64,000 nt of DNA from Puccinia triticina (Eukaryota > Basidiomycota > Pucciniomycetes > Pucciniales > Pucciniaceae). Below the pieces are notes generated by a model that worked only from the letters and a program-made list of their open reading frames with translations, was not told the origin of the DNA and did not search any database. Below, piece by piece: positions 12,224 through 23,171 of the stretch. Location of the stretch: positions 682,001-746,000 of the forward strand of contig NC_070567.1 in assembly GCF_026914185.1 (NCBI RefSeq). Reading direction: 5' to 3'. A program made the translations under genes and the position numbers. Every line of letters starts with the position of its first letter. Within the stretch, counting starts at the first letter, position 1.

Positions 12224-13732
12224 ATGACTTGGCGGCGGCGCGGATTCTTCTGCTTGAAGGTAGCTGCTTGTTCCTTCAAATTAGCGATTGCCAATACTCC
12301 TGAAGACGAATTAGCGGCAACTTTATGGAACGATACCCATGAGCTATTCGAATACAATTTCGAAGACTTCGGTTTCGATTTTTTAGATTTGCCCTCACCG
12401 GCTCCAACTCACAAACGCAAGTTGATTGATGACGAGTCTTATTTTGTCCCAAACCGACGTTCACATAACTGCGACCAGGATGGTGAGATACTCCAGTAGG
12501 CAAGCCGCATGACGTGAAATTCCCGGCAATTGACATTTGGGCTAATTTTGCAGGCTTAAATTTGGTTGCAAATACCTTACTTAGTCACCCTAGAGAACCA
12601 GATAATGAATCCACGCACAGTTGTATCTCAAGCCGTGAATCTAGCGAAAAAGGTAACAGATCACCCCCCTTCAGAATCAGACCCTCACACAACCTGGAAT
12701 TGGCTGCTGAAAAGTGTTTGATTTATAGAAATCTACTCAGGGACACGTCGCACTGCCAAGTCACAACGAGTAGACCAAATTGATAAGAGTGCCAAGGTTG
12801 ATCAAAATAACAAACTGAATACGGAAGAAGCCCAGGTGCCTGAATTTATAGAGGAATCCGAGAAGGATTCTGAGAGAGCTTTTACCACAGAAAATGTCAA
12901 TGATAGAGCAACAGATAATCATAATCATGAAGGCAAAATGAGGAAAAATTTGCAGCTTGCCCTTGGGCCGGATGTTCTGAAACTGATCACTAGCCGCGCA
13001 AAAAGAGCCCTTTCCAGGCAGGCTTCGGAGGATGCAGAAGCAAGCAAACAGCTTCAAATTTGCCTGGCTGAGAAATTCAAGAACGTGGAGCAGCTGTTTG
13101 AATCTTCGTGCGCCATGGCATCTTCGCGACAAATCGAAGGTTTACCTGTGTTGGTTGGGGCACTGAAAGAATCTCCTGATGATGATCACCATCAAAATAC
13201 CTGGATCAGGCTCATTGAATATGATTTGCTGAACAAGTGGGGGAGAGTTAGGAGGAAGCAGCATCATGAGTACAAAATTGGAAAAATTCGGGCGGGCTTG
13301 AACTCTATTCACAATCTGGTCAGTTTAAATGGTCTCGATGATGAAATCCTTGGAAAATCAGAAAATCACCATAAAGAGTGCCTTGAGTGGTTTGAAGGTC
13401 TCTTATTCAAAAATACAGACGGGCATTTTCCTCTCCTAGGCGAGGTCCAAGTCAGCTCTTTAGAAAACATCTCAAAAGAATCATTCAGCCATGCTCAGAT
13501 CTATTTGGCAAGAGTTACGACTGATTCAAGCATAGTTGAGCAGGAAAAGGCCCGTGTAATAGCTTTAAACTTGTTGGAATTTTGGTATGAAGAAGAATTC
13601 AGAAAAATAAATAAATTCAAACTTTCTAAGGAAAGATATTTTCAGTTGATCTCTCAAGCAGTCAGGCCATACAACCGCTTCCTGCTTCCTGATTTTGCTT
13701 TGCCCCTTCACTCAGTAGATGAATTGAATTAG
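12224..13732 (+). CDS. rust family protein of unknown function, copy 1 (intact, 453 aa)
   Basis: Three exons, 12224-12482, 12554-12652 and 12729-13732, join in phase (1, 1) to one 453-codon frame. I do not recognise the family. The first about 23 residues are basic then hydrophobic and end before an Ala-x-Ala, so a secretion signal is possible but weak. The middle is Lys/Glu-rich and polar. The conserved C-terminal block includes IHNLVSLNGLDDEILGK and later LLEFWYEEEF. The same blocks occur in the copies near 43-44 kb and 51-52 kb, with the same first donor (TG/gtgaga). This is the only copy without visible damage. It lies just right of a hAT transposon, and a hairpin terminus lies about 100 bp past its stop. 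Confidence 0.7.
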
Positions 13733-13831
13733 TTGCCTTCAATTTTAATAATCAGCTATGTTTTTTTTTTTTTGCAAAATTCAGAAAAACGACATCTAAA
13801 AGAAAATATCTTCCATGTTTCGAATAATCTA

Positions 13832-13860
13832 CTAGAGGCCAAGGCGGCTGCGCCGCTGCA
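13832..13860 (-). repeat. Helitron-like 3' terminus, minus orientation
   Basis: Read on the minus strand, the hairpin GCGGCGCAGCCGC is followed by CTTGGCCTCTAG and a flanking T. The element it terminates would extend rightwards from 13832, over the dehydrogenase fragment at 15.2-15.6 kb. Its 5' end was not found. Confidence 0.5.
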
Positions 13861-15227
13861 GGGCATACAGACAGGGGCCACACAACAAATTTAACATTCA
13901 TTAAGGTCTTACAAGGCCTCTGCTGTGGCCGCAAGGCCCGCAGGCGACCCCAAGTTTATCAGCCTCCATAAAATGGCCCGTAGCAAACAAAACCCCGGGC
14001 ACTGCTTAAAAAGTCCCTAAATTGACTACAGGGTCAAAACAATAGAGCGCTAGGAGAGAGTTCCAGGGATAAATTTCAGCTCAACACAGGATTTCATATT
14101 ATGTAAAGATGAGGCTTGGGAGCCTTGCTAGCCACGGTCAACCCTAAACAAAGATCAAGGCTCTTTGAAAGGGAGTATGTAGCAAAGTTTTGATCAATCA
14201 ATCAGTAATTAGTGATCAACTATTGAACACTTGCAAACCGTCAAAGGGTTGTCATTGATGTGCTCTCGAATCTCATACCAATACAACCAGATATAACCTA
14301 GCATAACATCCAATCATCAATCAGGAAAGGCCATGGATAGTCTGTAATCCAATCTCACAACAAAAAACTAACATTCACTGCTATCTCTCCTCTGTTTCAG
14401 TTTGTTCCATCTAGAGCCCCAAGCCCAATGGCCCACCAATTATTGGCCAAGCATGGGTCTCAGTGCCATCAACAGTAAGATTTGACCAAGGTGCCCATCT
14501 CTTTGCACCGCCCCATCTCTATCACACCGTCATCAAGGGGGAAATGGTGATTCAGTATGTTCACTACACCAAGAGGTTTCTCCAAATCAAAGCTTCTTCA
14601 AAAGCTAAAATATATGCTATGGGAAGGCTCACTGACCACCTTTACTGGCCATATTTCAGGATATTTCCCCAAGGTATTTGGAATGTTTTTTTTTTTTTTT
14701 CAAAAACATGTTAGTTTCTCTAATACTGGCTGACATTTTCTTTCTCTCTTTGTGACTGGGAATGCTTGTAATTTGAATGAACAGCTCTGACAAAAAAAGA
14801 AGAGGATATTTTCAACTTTGTTTACTTTGCAGAAATATTACATTCAACAGTGGAACCATCATATAATTTGTGAAACCCAAATGATGCCTTTGCATACCAA
14901 AAGTACATCAATAAAATCCGCTGTTTCCAGGGAGACACGCACATGCCCACTTGAAACACTCCTTGGCGCGCAATAAGCACTCTTTCCCGCGGATCCCCAT
15001 CTCCACCGTCCGGGCCCCGTACATCTCCCAGAGTCTGTCAAGGCTAGGACTGGTCGCGGAGCCGGCGACCACTGGGCGTGTCCGGGACGACGGCCCCGGC
15101 TTCTCCTTGCCCCGCTGCTGCTTTTGCGGGGCTCGGTCTGGGTCGCCGAGTCGGAGCCCGAGTGGTGGGAGCGGCGGGCGAGGAAGCCGGGCCGCTTGAG
15201 GTGCCATTGCTGGAGGTCGTATTGTGC
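13861..15227. other. no supported gene; low-quality tail of the dehydrogenase fragment
   Basis: 13.9-14.9 kb is AT-rich without coding signal. 14.9-15.2 kb is GC-rich and open on several strands, encoding Ser/Pro/Arg-rich frames that do not continue the aldehyde dehydrogenase fold. It may be another captured piece or frame-shifted dehydrogenase sequence. Confidence 0.35.
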
Positions 15228-15570
15228 ACGCAGTGCGCGCAACCTTGCGGGTGATATTAGCCGCCGGGAAGTTCCAGGGACATAGAGCAGCGACGACACC
15301 GATGGGCTGTTTGATGACGAGATTTCTGACGGCAGGGGTAGAGCTGGGGACGATGATCCCGTCGGTCCGAAGAGCCTCCTCGACGAACCAGTCCACAAAG
15401 CTTGCCGCACAGTTCACCTCGCCCAGCGCATCCTTCCAGCTCTTCCTGCTCTCCCTGTGACGGAGAGTCTCCGTCACAATCAGCGGGCCCAGGTCTTCGG
15501 CATTCGAAAAGATCAGCTGGTTAAACTTGCGGAGATAACTCTGGCGGACAGCCGGCGTGCTGTGCCGATA
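15228..15570 (-). pseudogene. fragment of succinate-semialdehyde dehydrogenase-type aldehyde dehydrogenase
   Basis: About 114 codons encode the N-terminal cofactor-binding part of an NAD(P)-dependent aldehyde dehydrogenase. Visible blocks are LRKFNQLIFSNAEDL, GEVNCAASFVDWFVEEALR and IKQPIGVVAALCPWNFPAA, the last containing the conserved PWNFP. After ITRKV the frame leaves the family, and the catalytic Cys and Glu regions are missing. The intact enzyme oxidises succinate semialdehyde to succinate in the GABA shunt. This piece cannot be active. Its GC-rich composition unlike the flanks and the hairpin terminus 1.4 kb to the left suggest capture by a mobile element. Confidence 0.8.
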
Positions 15571-15719
15571 GCTCGAAAGCGCCCGGCTGGGCCCAGATCT
15601 TTCAAGTTCTTGTTATTGAGGCATAGGCCGGGCATCCTCTCATGCGCCGTGCTGCGGAGTTAGACCAACTGAGTTCAAACCTAGTTGATGAGACTGTGAA
15701 ACCTAATGGTAGACTTAGT

Positions 15720-16190
15720 ATTTCAACCGTTACTCCCATCAGTTGTTTTCCTTTATCTTCATTATTGTTTCCAACATCAATCAACTCACTCAAACATCTC
15801 TCACTTGGTCTTAGGTATGCTCTCCTTCATTCTACTCACTTTGTCGTGGTCTCACATCTTCACTGTCTTTCATCTCAGGTGTGCCTCCACCTCTCTGAGC
15901 TTTTCATCAGTGTGTTCGTGTTACTCACAGCCTCTGCGCTGCTTCAGGTTTGTATAGTTGTTTTCCTTCATCTTCATCATTGTTTCCAACATCAATCAAC
16001 TCACTCAAACATCTCTCACTCGGTCTTAGGTGTGCCTCCACCTCTCTGAGCTTTTCATCAGCGTGTTCGTGTTACTCACAGCCTCTGCGCTGCTTCAGGT
16101 GTGCCTCCACCTATCTGAGCTTTTCATCAGCGTGTTTGTGTTACTCACAGCCTCTGCGCTGCTTCAGTTGCACTCCCCTTTGTCGTGCAT
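15720..16190. repeat. nested direct repeats upstream of the copia gag
   Basis: A block of about 230 bp (uttering ttccttcatcttcatcat, then aacatcaatcaactcac) occurs twice, near 15745-15955 and 15958-16075. Its 3' part (tgtgcctccacctctctgag, with CTCACAGCCTCTGCGCTGC) occurs a third time to 16165. This may be the LTR or leader of the copia element, internally duplicated. No clean TG...CA boundary was found. Confidence 0.5.
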
Positions 16191-16242
16191 TAGGTTATGA
16201 GCCCGCGCTCCATTTAGCTCTTGCCAAATCATAACGCCAATC

Positions 16243-17293
16243 ATGTCTGACAACAAGTCATTTCCAATCCTCAACGACACCAACTGGGATGCCTGGAAGC
16301 TCAAAATCCGCGGCTACTGCATGCAGCACAAGCTGGCCAAATACCTCAAGGGCTGTGCTATTCCGGGCTGATCATCTCGATAAAGAAGAACAGGTCGCTG
16401 GTATCCTCCACCAATCCATTGGAAAAATCAATCACCAATGGTTTGTCACACCGCAGAATGAGAAGAAACCAAACCTCATCTGGGCTCTACTCGTGGGGTA
16501 CTACAAATCCCATTCGGCCCAGAACCAGTCGGTTGTCTACCTCGACTTCTGCACCTTTCCATACAGGGGCAGCGTGTCCACCTTCATTGACAATCTCAAC
16601 GCCGGTCTGAGCCGAGTGGCTTCGGTTGGTCTCATCATTGGCCAACCAGAAAAAGCCAATCTCAAAAAGTCTCTGCTCTGCAAAATCATCCTCAAAAAAC
16701 TACCTGAAGACTACAAGCATCTCAAGGCAAGTTTGTTCAATCAACGTCCAATCACCCTTGACTTGATCAAAACAGCTCTTGAAAACAAACGCACCGGGTC
16801 ATTATTGGTCTCTCACCACACCACCTTGATTGGGGCAGCTCCGGTTATCAAACAAGAGTCGGCGATGTCGGCCACCACCACACCTCTATTCTGTGCCCCC
16901 GGGACTCACAACCCGGCGACTAAGCACTTGGCAGCCGATTGCAAGGCTCTCAAGAAGAAGAAGCCAACTTCTAAAGCAGCAACCTCTAAACAATCAGTCA
17001 GCGGCGACGACGACGCCGCTGATACCTCCTCAATCAGCACCACGAGCAGTGGACTTCTCTGCATTCGCAAGGCTCTATCTGCGGTTCAGACCGACAACAT
17101 CTGTTTTCTCAACAGTGGCACCAGCCACCACATGTTCAGCAATAAGAAGCGCTTCACCAACTACTGCAGCAGGTCGACTCAGATTTCACTTGCAGACAGT
17201 AACCACCTTGAATCAATAGGAGAAGGCTACGTGCAAATCATCGCCAACAACGGCACAGAGAATCCCAAAATGAATATTCATCATGCTTGTTAG
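16243..17293 (+). pseudogene. Ty1/copia Gag with start of protease, truncated and frameshifted
   Basis: The frame begins MSDNKSFPILNDTNWDAWKL, a typical copia Gag start. It shifts frame near 16350-16370 and continues for about 310 codons. A zinc-knuckle-like segment follows near 16900 (CAPGTHNPATKHLAADC). The protease start reads FLNSGTSHH where family members have an Asp-Ser-Gly active site, so the catalytic Asp is Asn. The frame stops at 17293 and no integrase or reverse transcriptase follows. The intact polyprotein packages and processes retrotransposon RNA. This copy is dead. Confidence 0.85.
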
Positions 17294-19071
17294 CATGAAC
17301 TTTACGTGTTTAGGTGCCAAACACATAACATATAGGCACCTAAACACATAACCTCCAACAGCCTCGGACCCGCTAATCCCCACCCATGCGGATGGCCAAT
17401 TGGATTAGCCTATTCCAATCATAATCCGAGCTAGTTAGCCCAGGCTAATCTATCCACGGATGCGGATGCTCTCAGGGGTGTATATCTTCTGCCCACTGTG
17501 CATAAGGAAAAAACTGTTAGGGCCGATGTAAAGCTCAAAATTGTTCCTGAGAACCTTTTGCTGAGTGCGGAAAGGGATGAATGAGGTTACCTCTGCCTTT
17601 CCTGGGTCACTAGACACTAAAACAAGCCCCCCAATCTACGATTGGAAGGTTTATGTAGTGATAGTGGAGGTGTATCAAAAGATAGCCTACTTTGAGCAGG
17701 TGGCTTAAGGGTTATGGTAATGTAGCTGATGTGTAAGTGTGGTAATGAGGTTGTAAATTATATGTAAGGGTGTAAAACCACAATATAGAGTGGGCTAATA
17801 CTGTAGAGTGAGCAAGTATTGTACTGTTATGGGGTAAGCTGAGTGCAAGTAGTTTGCTGAGAGAAATTACAACTGGGGGGGAGGAGAGCCTCCTTAAATA
17901 GAAAAGAGTGAGACATTTTAGCTCCAGGGGAATAAGAGAATGTGGGGTTTTAGCTGCCCTGAAGACTACAATGAGGTATTTTGGCTGGGGGTTGACAGGT
18001 CACATGAGGTCATGATGTCATATGAGGGAATTGAGCTAGTGAGAAATAGGAGGTGAGATATTTTAGCTGGCCTGGCCTGTCAACTGATGTCATCTGCAAG
18101 CTGCATGAGGGGTTTTTGCTATCTTGACACCTGCATGATGTCATCTGTCAACTGTCAGACTGCAGCTCCTATTACACTAGTCTGCATGCACCTGCATAAG
18201 ACTGCATAAGCCTGCATCAAGTGTGCATAACACTGCATGACACTGCATGACATGTGCATAGCACAATGTAATCGGTGCAGCTGATGAGGTAAAGTATATG
18301 TAAAGGGTAGAAAAACTGTCAGGGTGGTACATGTAACTGATTACATGTCCTGGGTAAGTGTGGTTCATGTAACGGATTACATGACCTGAGTATGGTATTT
18401 TGTGTGTATGTAACTGAATGATAATGTCTTGAAGGGATTGTATCTTCTGATCCAGAGGGGTGTAAGGTGCGTTGTCCATGGTGTCCTGTGTAGTTTTGGC
18501 CGTAGAATCCAGTGGTGTAGCCGTATGGGTTGATTTGAGAGTGTACATATGAGAAAAAAGGAAATTTTGAAATGGGCTAGATGGGTAACCATAAAGCATA
18601 CCACACCGATGTTGCTAAACCAGCCGCAGTCTTCTTGGAGGGCCAGTTTGATTGACACGGTTTTCTTAGGCCAAACGGACTTCAGGACAACTGTGTTGTA
18701 CTTGTTGCTTGATATTGTGTAGGTTGGCATTGTTAAGGTTTGATGGGGTGGGCAATGCAATGTGGAAAGTGACTCAATGTTATTATGGCCAAGGTGTAGC
18801 AAGGTGGGACAAAGATGGAGATGAAAAAAAGTAATAACGGGAAAAGCAAGGTGGGAGTTCGGACATGGGAAAAGAGGATGAACATTAATGAAACAACAAC
18901 AACGGTCCCAAGAGGTGCTCAGACCCAGTGTGGGTGGCATAACTAGGCCAACAGATACATGTTAGAAGGCAGACAGATTAGCTATGTACAGTCATGCATG
19001 TATAGTCTGATGGCCAGAGATGGGGTGTACGCGCCCTCTATAAAAAATGCAAGATGAAGGGGTGGGCGCAT
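17294..19071. other. non-coding repeat-derived DNA
   Basis: A short inverted pair (TGTTTAGGTGCC and GGCACCTAAACA, 17310-17345) and repeated ATGCGGAT blocks suggest remnants of small DNA elements. 18100-18260 is rich in CTGCATRA and GATGTCAT words. Frames of 140 and 187 codons on the minus strand overlap each other and show no domain, so I leave them out. Confidence 0.4.
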
Positions 19072-19808
19072 TGTCAGCCATTGGCTAGTCCTGAAAGCGC
19101 CAATACTGACACGGCGCGCACACCTGGGGACTTGTGTGCGCATAATGCCGCCCAGGGCACAGCACGCATCCAGGACAACGCGTGCGCGCGCCAGCGCTAC
19201 TGAGCGGAGGATTCAACCGCGTGTGAACACCTGCCATTAAGCCTCATACTTGGCTGGGTAACCATCACAATTCACTGGTTGTCATGCTTGAGTGAGCATA
19301 ATCCATGCAAATGTTCCACGTGTGGATTGAATTCAAGAAAGAATACCGTGAGTACATGGATTCTACGAGTTGCCATTCTCTTAGGCTATAAAGGGCCTGG
19401 GACCTCCGCCCCACTGGAGGTCCAGCAGATTATTTTTGGATTACGAAGCCCGTCACCCTTGTTTTAAAACTACTGGGGCTTTTCATCTAGCTACATCTAA
19501 CTTCTTCTCATACCTTCAAAGACCCTTCTTCTTTGCCTTCGTCACCTCCGCCTCCACCATCACCTCCGCCGTTACCCGCTATCCTTTCTTTCTGCTTCTT
19601 TCTGCTTGCTACCGTACCCGGTAAGCTAGAGCTCCTTTATACAAACCTTCTCAGGTTCAGGTACGACTCAGCTCTACCAGCCCCTCCACAGGAGGCGCGG
19701 CTTTCTTCTCCCGCACCGCGGTTGAGTTGAGCGTGTTTTTCTCTTCAGGAACTCACATCTTGTTCATTTCTATTCAGGGCTTCACCGCTTTAGAGACACA
19801 CCCTGACA
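19072..19808 (+). mobile_element. LTR (5') of a Ty3-type retrotransposon, 737 bp
   Basis: It starts TGTCAGCC and ends CCCTGACA, giving a TGTCA...TGACA inverted end. A TATA-like box (ctataaagggcc) lies near 19385. Immediately after the end is tttgggggcctcatcggg, a primer-binding-site-like sequence. The 5-bp flanks do not match, so this is the 5' LTR of a longer element rather than a solo LTR. Confidence 0.75.
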
Positions 19809-20160
19809 TTTGGGGGCCTCATCGGGAAAAAGTTTTCCCAGACCCAACAAGCGTCTATAAACTGACACTCTGTTTTGTTTCTCCTAGTTTTCTTTGACAG
19901 AAAACTTGGTGGTGCAGTTTTTCTTCACCACGGTTCCATTTAAATTACTTGCTTAGTGTCACCAGTAAGCCGTACGTCCTGCAGTGTTGGCCCGTCAAAC
20001 TTCTCTTCTTAATTTTTTCCAGTCCAAACATAGTGGTAACCCAGTGATTTCCAATCACTTAAGCAGGAGCTCTGCACCCCCTGGTAAAAACAACCACTCA
20101 GCTCCAGCCGGCTCCGGAGATATTCAAGTGAATAACGGTGTGGGTGATCTATTTGATTGA
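19809..20160 (+). mobile_element. retrotransposon leader with primer-binding site, truncated
   Basis: The stretch following the LTR contains the putative primer-binding site at 19809-19826 and an untranslated leader with no gag start in frame. It breaks off near 20.2 kb where minus-strand copia sequence begins, so the element is truncated or carries a nested insertion. Confidence 0.55.
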
Positions 20161-20194
20161 CTGTTCCACCCTACAGGTGCCACCACTCGCAACA

Positions 20195-20500
20195 CTACTA
20201 GACCTTCAACTGCCCTGTTATCCAATTTCTTCTGTTTCTCCGGAGCCACCAAGACATACGCGTGCATTCAAGTTGTGGTTTGTCACCAAAGAAGAATTTG
20301 TATGGGGTCCCTAACACGGTTTGGAATGCAATTGAGTGTCCAAGCCTCCCACAAGAAAGCATACCCCCAGAATTCTTTCCCTAGTTTGCTATTGTAGAGA
20401 ATTCTGCATCCCTTGTCGGAAACAGTCCTGTTGTACCTCTCAGCCGCCCTGTTTTGAAAGTGATGATACAGTAGCTAACGTTATGGAGCTCCGCTTGGTG
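20195..20500 (-). pseudogene. Ty1/copia integrase fragment
   Basis: The minus strand encodes NRAAERYNRTVSDKGCRILY and then KEFWGYAFLWEAWTLN and CIPNRV, the typical C-terminal part of a copia integrase core. The frame is interrupted on both sides. It is in opposite orientation to the LTR leader it follows. Confidence 0.75.
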
Positions 20501-21050
20501 CTAGGCCGGCAGCAGCGCTGGGAGGGGAATGGTGTCGAGTGACTGCCCTCACGGATGGTCCGGTAGATAAGCCGTAGAGATTCAAATGGATAGCGTTGTG
20601 GAAGTGGTTTTGAAGTTTTTTTGCTGGGGTTTGGATCCTCGGCGGTGGTTGTGTTGGTTTGGGAAAAAGGATTATGGAAAGGGACTCTGGGGATTCTTGG
20701 GACTCAGATTCAGAAAAAGATCAATAATTTTGATAACCCCTGACTTGGATCAGAACAGGATGCTATGGCCTCCCATCCTCCAAGTTTGCCCGGAACTTGG
20801 ATTCCAGGAGGCCTGTCACAAGCATGTCATCATCTCCTCACGCGCCATGCCCGCGCACACACAACAGACAACAGAGAAAAAGAAAGAAAAAGACAACACA
20901 AAGAAGGAAAAAGGAAGAGAAATAGAACCAAGAGCTGAAAACATGAACCAATAAGAACCATAAGAAATGAGAAAGGAACCAGGAGAAATGGAAATAAGCA
21001 TGACTGAAAAAGACAAGGAAGAAACAAAAACCAGAAAAAGACAACAACTA
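20501..21050. other. no supported gene
   Basis: Frames of 122 (plus) and 129 (minus) codons overlap here. The plus frame ends in a Lys/Glu run made by an A-rich tract. Neither has a recognisable domain. Confidence 0.35.
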
Positions 21051-21149
21051 GGAATAAACCCACAGACAGGTCTGTGTTAGGACCAAGAAAGAGAAGATGA
21101 GGCAGGAAAAAGGAAGGGGAGATGAGAGGGCTTGGGAAGATGAGTCTTG

Positions 21150-22519
21150 AGGCTTGAGTCTTGATCTTGAGGGCTGATCTTGAAGATTGAACCTGAAGCT
21201 GACTGGACCAATTTGGCAAGTATCAACTGCTTTGGTTGTTTCCCGTTTTTTGTACGCATGGTTCACTTGTCTGGGACCACTGGGAACTCTCAAATCAGGT
21301 TGGATTGGCTTCACGTAGGGTATGCTGTAAAAGTTGTATGTGACCAAGCAAGGGGGAAAGTTTTGTTGACCGTTGGGACGTTGCAACATTGTGCAGGGGG
21401 CAAGGTTGTTCTTCCGGCTTGATGGAAAGTTTTTGGCCATGTGGCCAAGCTGCTTGCAAATGTAGCAGGTTGGCGGTTTGCTAAATGCCAACACAGAGAC
21501 ACTTTCATTATCTTCAGTTCCTGAAACGGGTCCAGGAACAGGTCCCAAAGCGGCTCCTGAAACGTTATATCAGTTCTGACTAGCTAGATTCAATGCCATT
21601 GCAGATGGCTCTGATTGTCCTGTTTCCGTTGCTAGCCGGTGTTCAGTGCAGGCTGCCTCGCAAAACCTGAGAATATCTCCGGACATCAGTAATTCAGACT
21701 CATGGGTTTCCATGAAAAGGTCAACCTTCTGGTTAACAACCTTTCCAATTTGGTCACAAAGGTTTCCTTGGAAAAGGAAGCCTATGATTGTGTCTCAAGT
21801 CAGCTCAACACCTTGTTCATGGAAAGTTCTTGCACACTGGTTGACTGCCGCAATTGCTTTGGCGCAGCTATTATAGTCGCTGAGAGATATTTTCTTCATG
21901 TCTTCCCAAGTTTGGAGCTGCTTTGTACAATTGATGATGCAAAACTTTGATTGGAGGTGTTTGTACACTTCTGCTGACAACTGGAATTTCACCAAGTTGT
22001 AGGTACAGCCATGTTAGAAAAGCTTGCCGGCTCGTGTGGCTGAAACGATTTCAGCGTTTCAGCCACAGGCCTGTACAGCTTCACTGTACAGGCAGACAAA
22101 ACCCGTTCGTGCAGCCGGTTTTGCTTGACATGGGTGCCGGGCCGGGCGAGGGGCGAGGGAGGCAGGGGCGGCGAAGGGCCGGATGATGGATTGAAGTAAA
22201 ATTGCTCCAGGAATCCAATGGTGGGGCCCTCAAGGCCCCAAAGTGGAAAAAAAAAAGAAACTAGGTTTTTTCTTCCAATGGCATTCCTGACATACAGGAG
22301 CCATACAGGCTTTGAGGCTGGAATCAGCAGCCCAAAAGCAAGCTTTTCTAACATGGCTGTAAGGTCAGGGTGAACCAAAGAATGGATGATACCACGTCCA
22401 ATGGACTCATAGTATGGGTCCACAATTGCATCTTCAGGTGGGGTGAAGAACCATTGATCATGGAACCGTTCAAAAGAAGTCAAGCAAATACCCTTGTGAA
22501 AAATTAATTTCAACCCCAA
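21150..22519 (-). pseudogene. retrotransposon Gag remnant with damaged zinc knuckle and foldback insertion
   Basis: Pieces of one minus-strand Gag can be followed: FHDQWFFTPPEDAIVDPYYE and VHPDLTAMLEKLA (22.4 kb), VKFQLSAEVYKHLQSKF and ISLSDYNSCAKAIAAVNQ (21.8-22.0 kb), then a zinc knuckle near 21.45 kb. In the knuckle CYICKQLGHMAKNF the last Cys of the Cys-x2-Cys-x4-His-x4-Cys motif is Phe. A TGA separates the knuckle frame from the upstream part. Between 22.0 and 22.36 kb the frame is interrupted by an inverted segment. No pol follows. Confidence 0.7.
22001..22361. repeat. foldback segment with three internal hairpins
   Basis: ACAGCCATGTTAGAAAAGC at 22001 recurs inverted at 22361 as a 23-bp perfect pair. 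Inside the left half are three successive dyads: GTGGCTGAAACG with CGTTTCAGCCAC, CCTGTACAG with CTGTACAGG, and CAAAACC with GGTTTTG. The flanking repeat is itself Gag coding sequence on one side. Confidence 0.7.
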
Positions 22520-22717
22520 TTGAAGTATTGATTTGCGTTTGAAGATCCCTGCAGGTGAAAATGTTCAATGGTTAAGCCTAAGGGATGGTAGACAAATGTA
22601 AATTTGGGCAAAAATGGGGGAATGAATCCAAAGGACCTGGGACTGGCACCACCCCAAGATTCCATATTCTTCCCTCATGGTTTTTAAAAAGTTGTCTTTA
22701 TCAATCTTGATTCTACT

Positions 22718-23072
22718 TAGGGATGGCACAAAGGTACCTGTTTGCGGCTACCTGGAACCTGTGGGCGGTTACCACCCGCACTGACAGGTACCTGCAGACA
22801 GGTAGCGGGTGTGGGTGCGGGTTTCCAGTCTGAGTGAAATTTGAGGCAGGTGCTGTCAGTTACCTGCGGTCAAAATGCCTCCCATACAGGCTAGGGATGG
22901 CCCTGGGTAATAGCTGGCGGGTACCTGGCGCGGGGCGCCTGTAGGCAGGTACCTGTCTGTTGTTGCAGGTACCCACCGGCGGGTGTGAATTTCAAGCATG
23001 AGTGAAATTGTTTGGGGGGGGGGGGGGTACCTGTACCTGCAAAATTTAACCGGGTGCCACATGCCATCCCTA
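22718..23072. mobile_element. non-autonomous hAT element (MITE), 355 bp
   Basis: The termini TAGGGATGGCA and TGCCATCCCTA are perfect inverted repeats. They are flanked by the perfect 8-bp duplication ATTCTACT (22710-22717 and 23073-23080). The interior is packed with GGTACCTG and CCCGC repeats like the subterminal regions of the 7-kb hAT element. A second internal copy of CTAGGGATGGC lies near 22893, suggesting the element formed from two ends. A G13 run lies near 23017. Confidence 0.93.
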
Positions 23073-23171
23073 ATTCTACTGTGACTGTAAACCTTCTAAA
23101 AGTAATGGTGACATGGCAGAAAACCCATGATTTTTGAGACAATTGTCAGGGCACTATAGTCTATTAGAGGA

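Noticed and set aside
18177..18940. Two overlapping minus frames of 140 and 187 codons
   Set aside because: They overlap in different frames, are rich in repeat words and have no domain or splice support.
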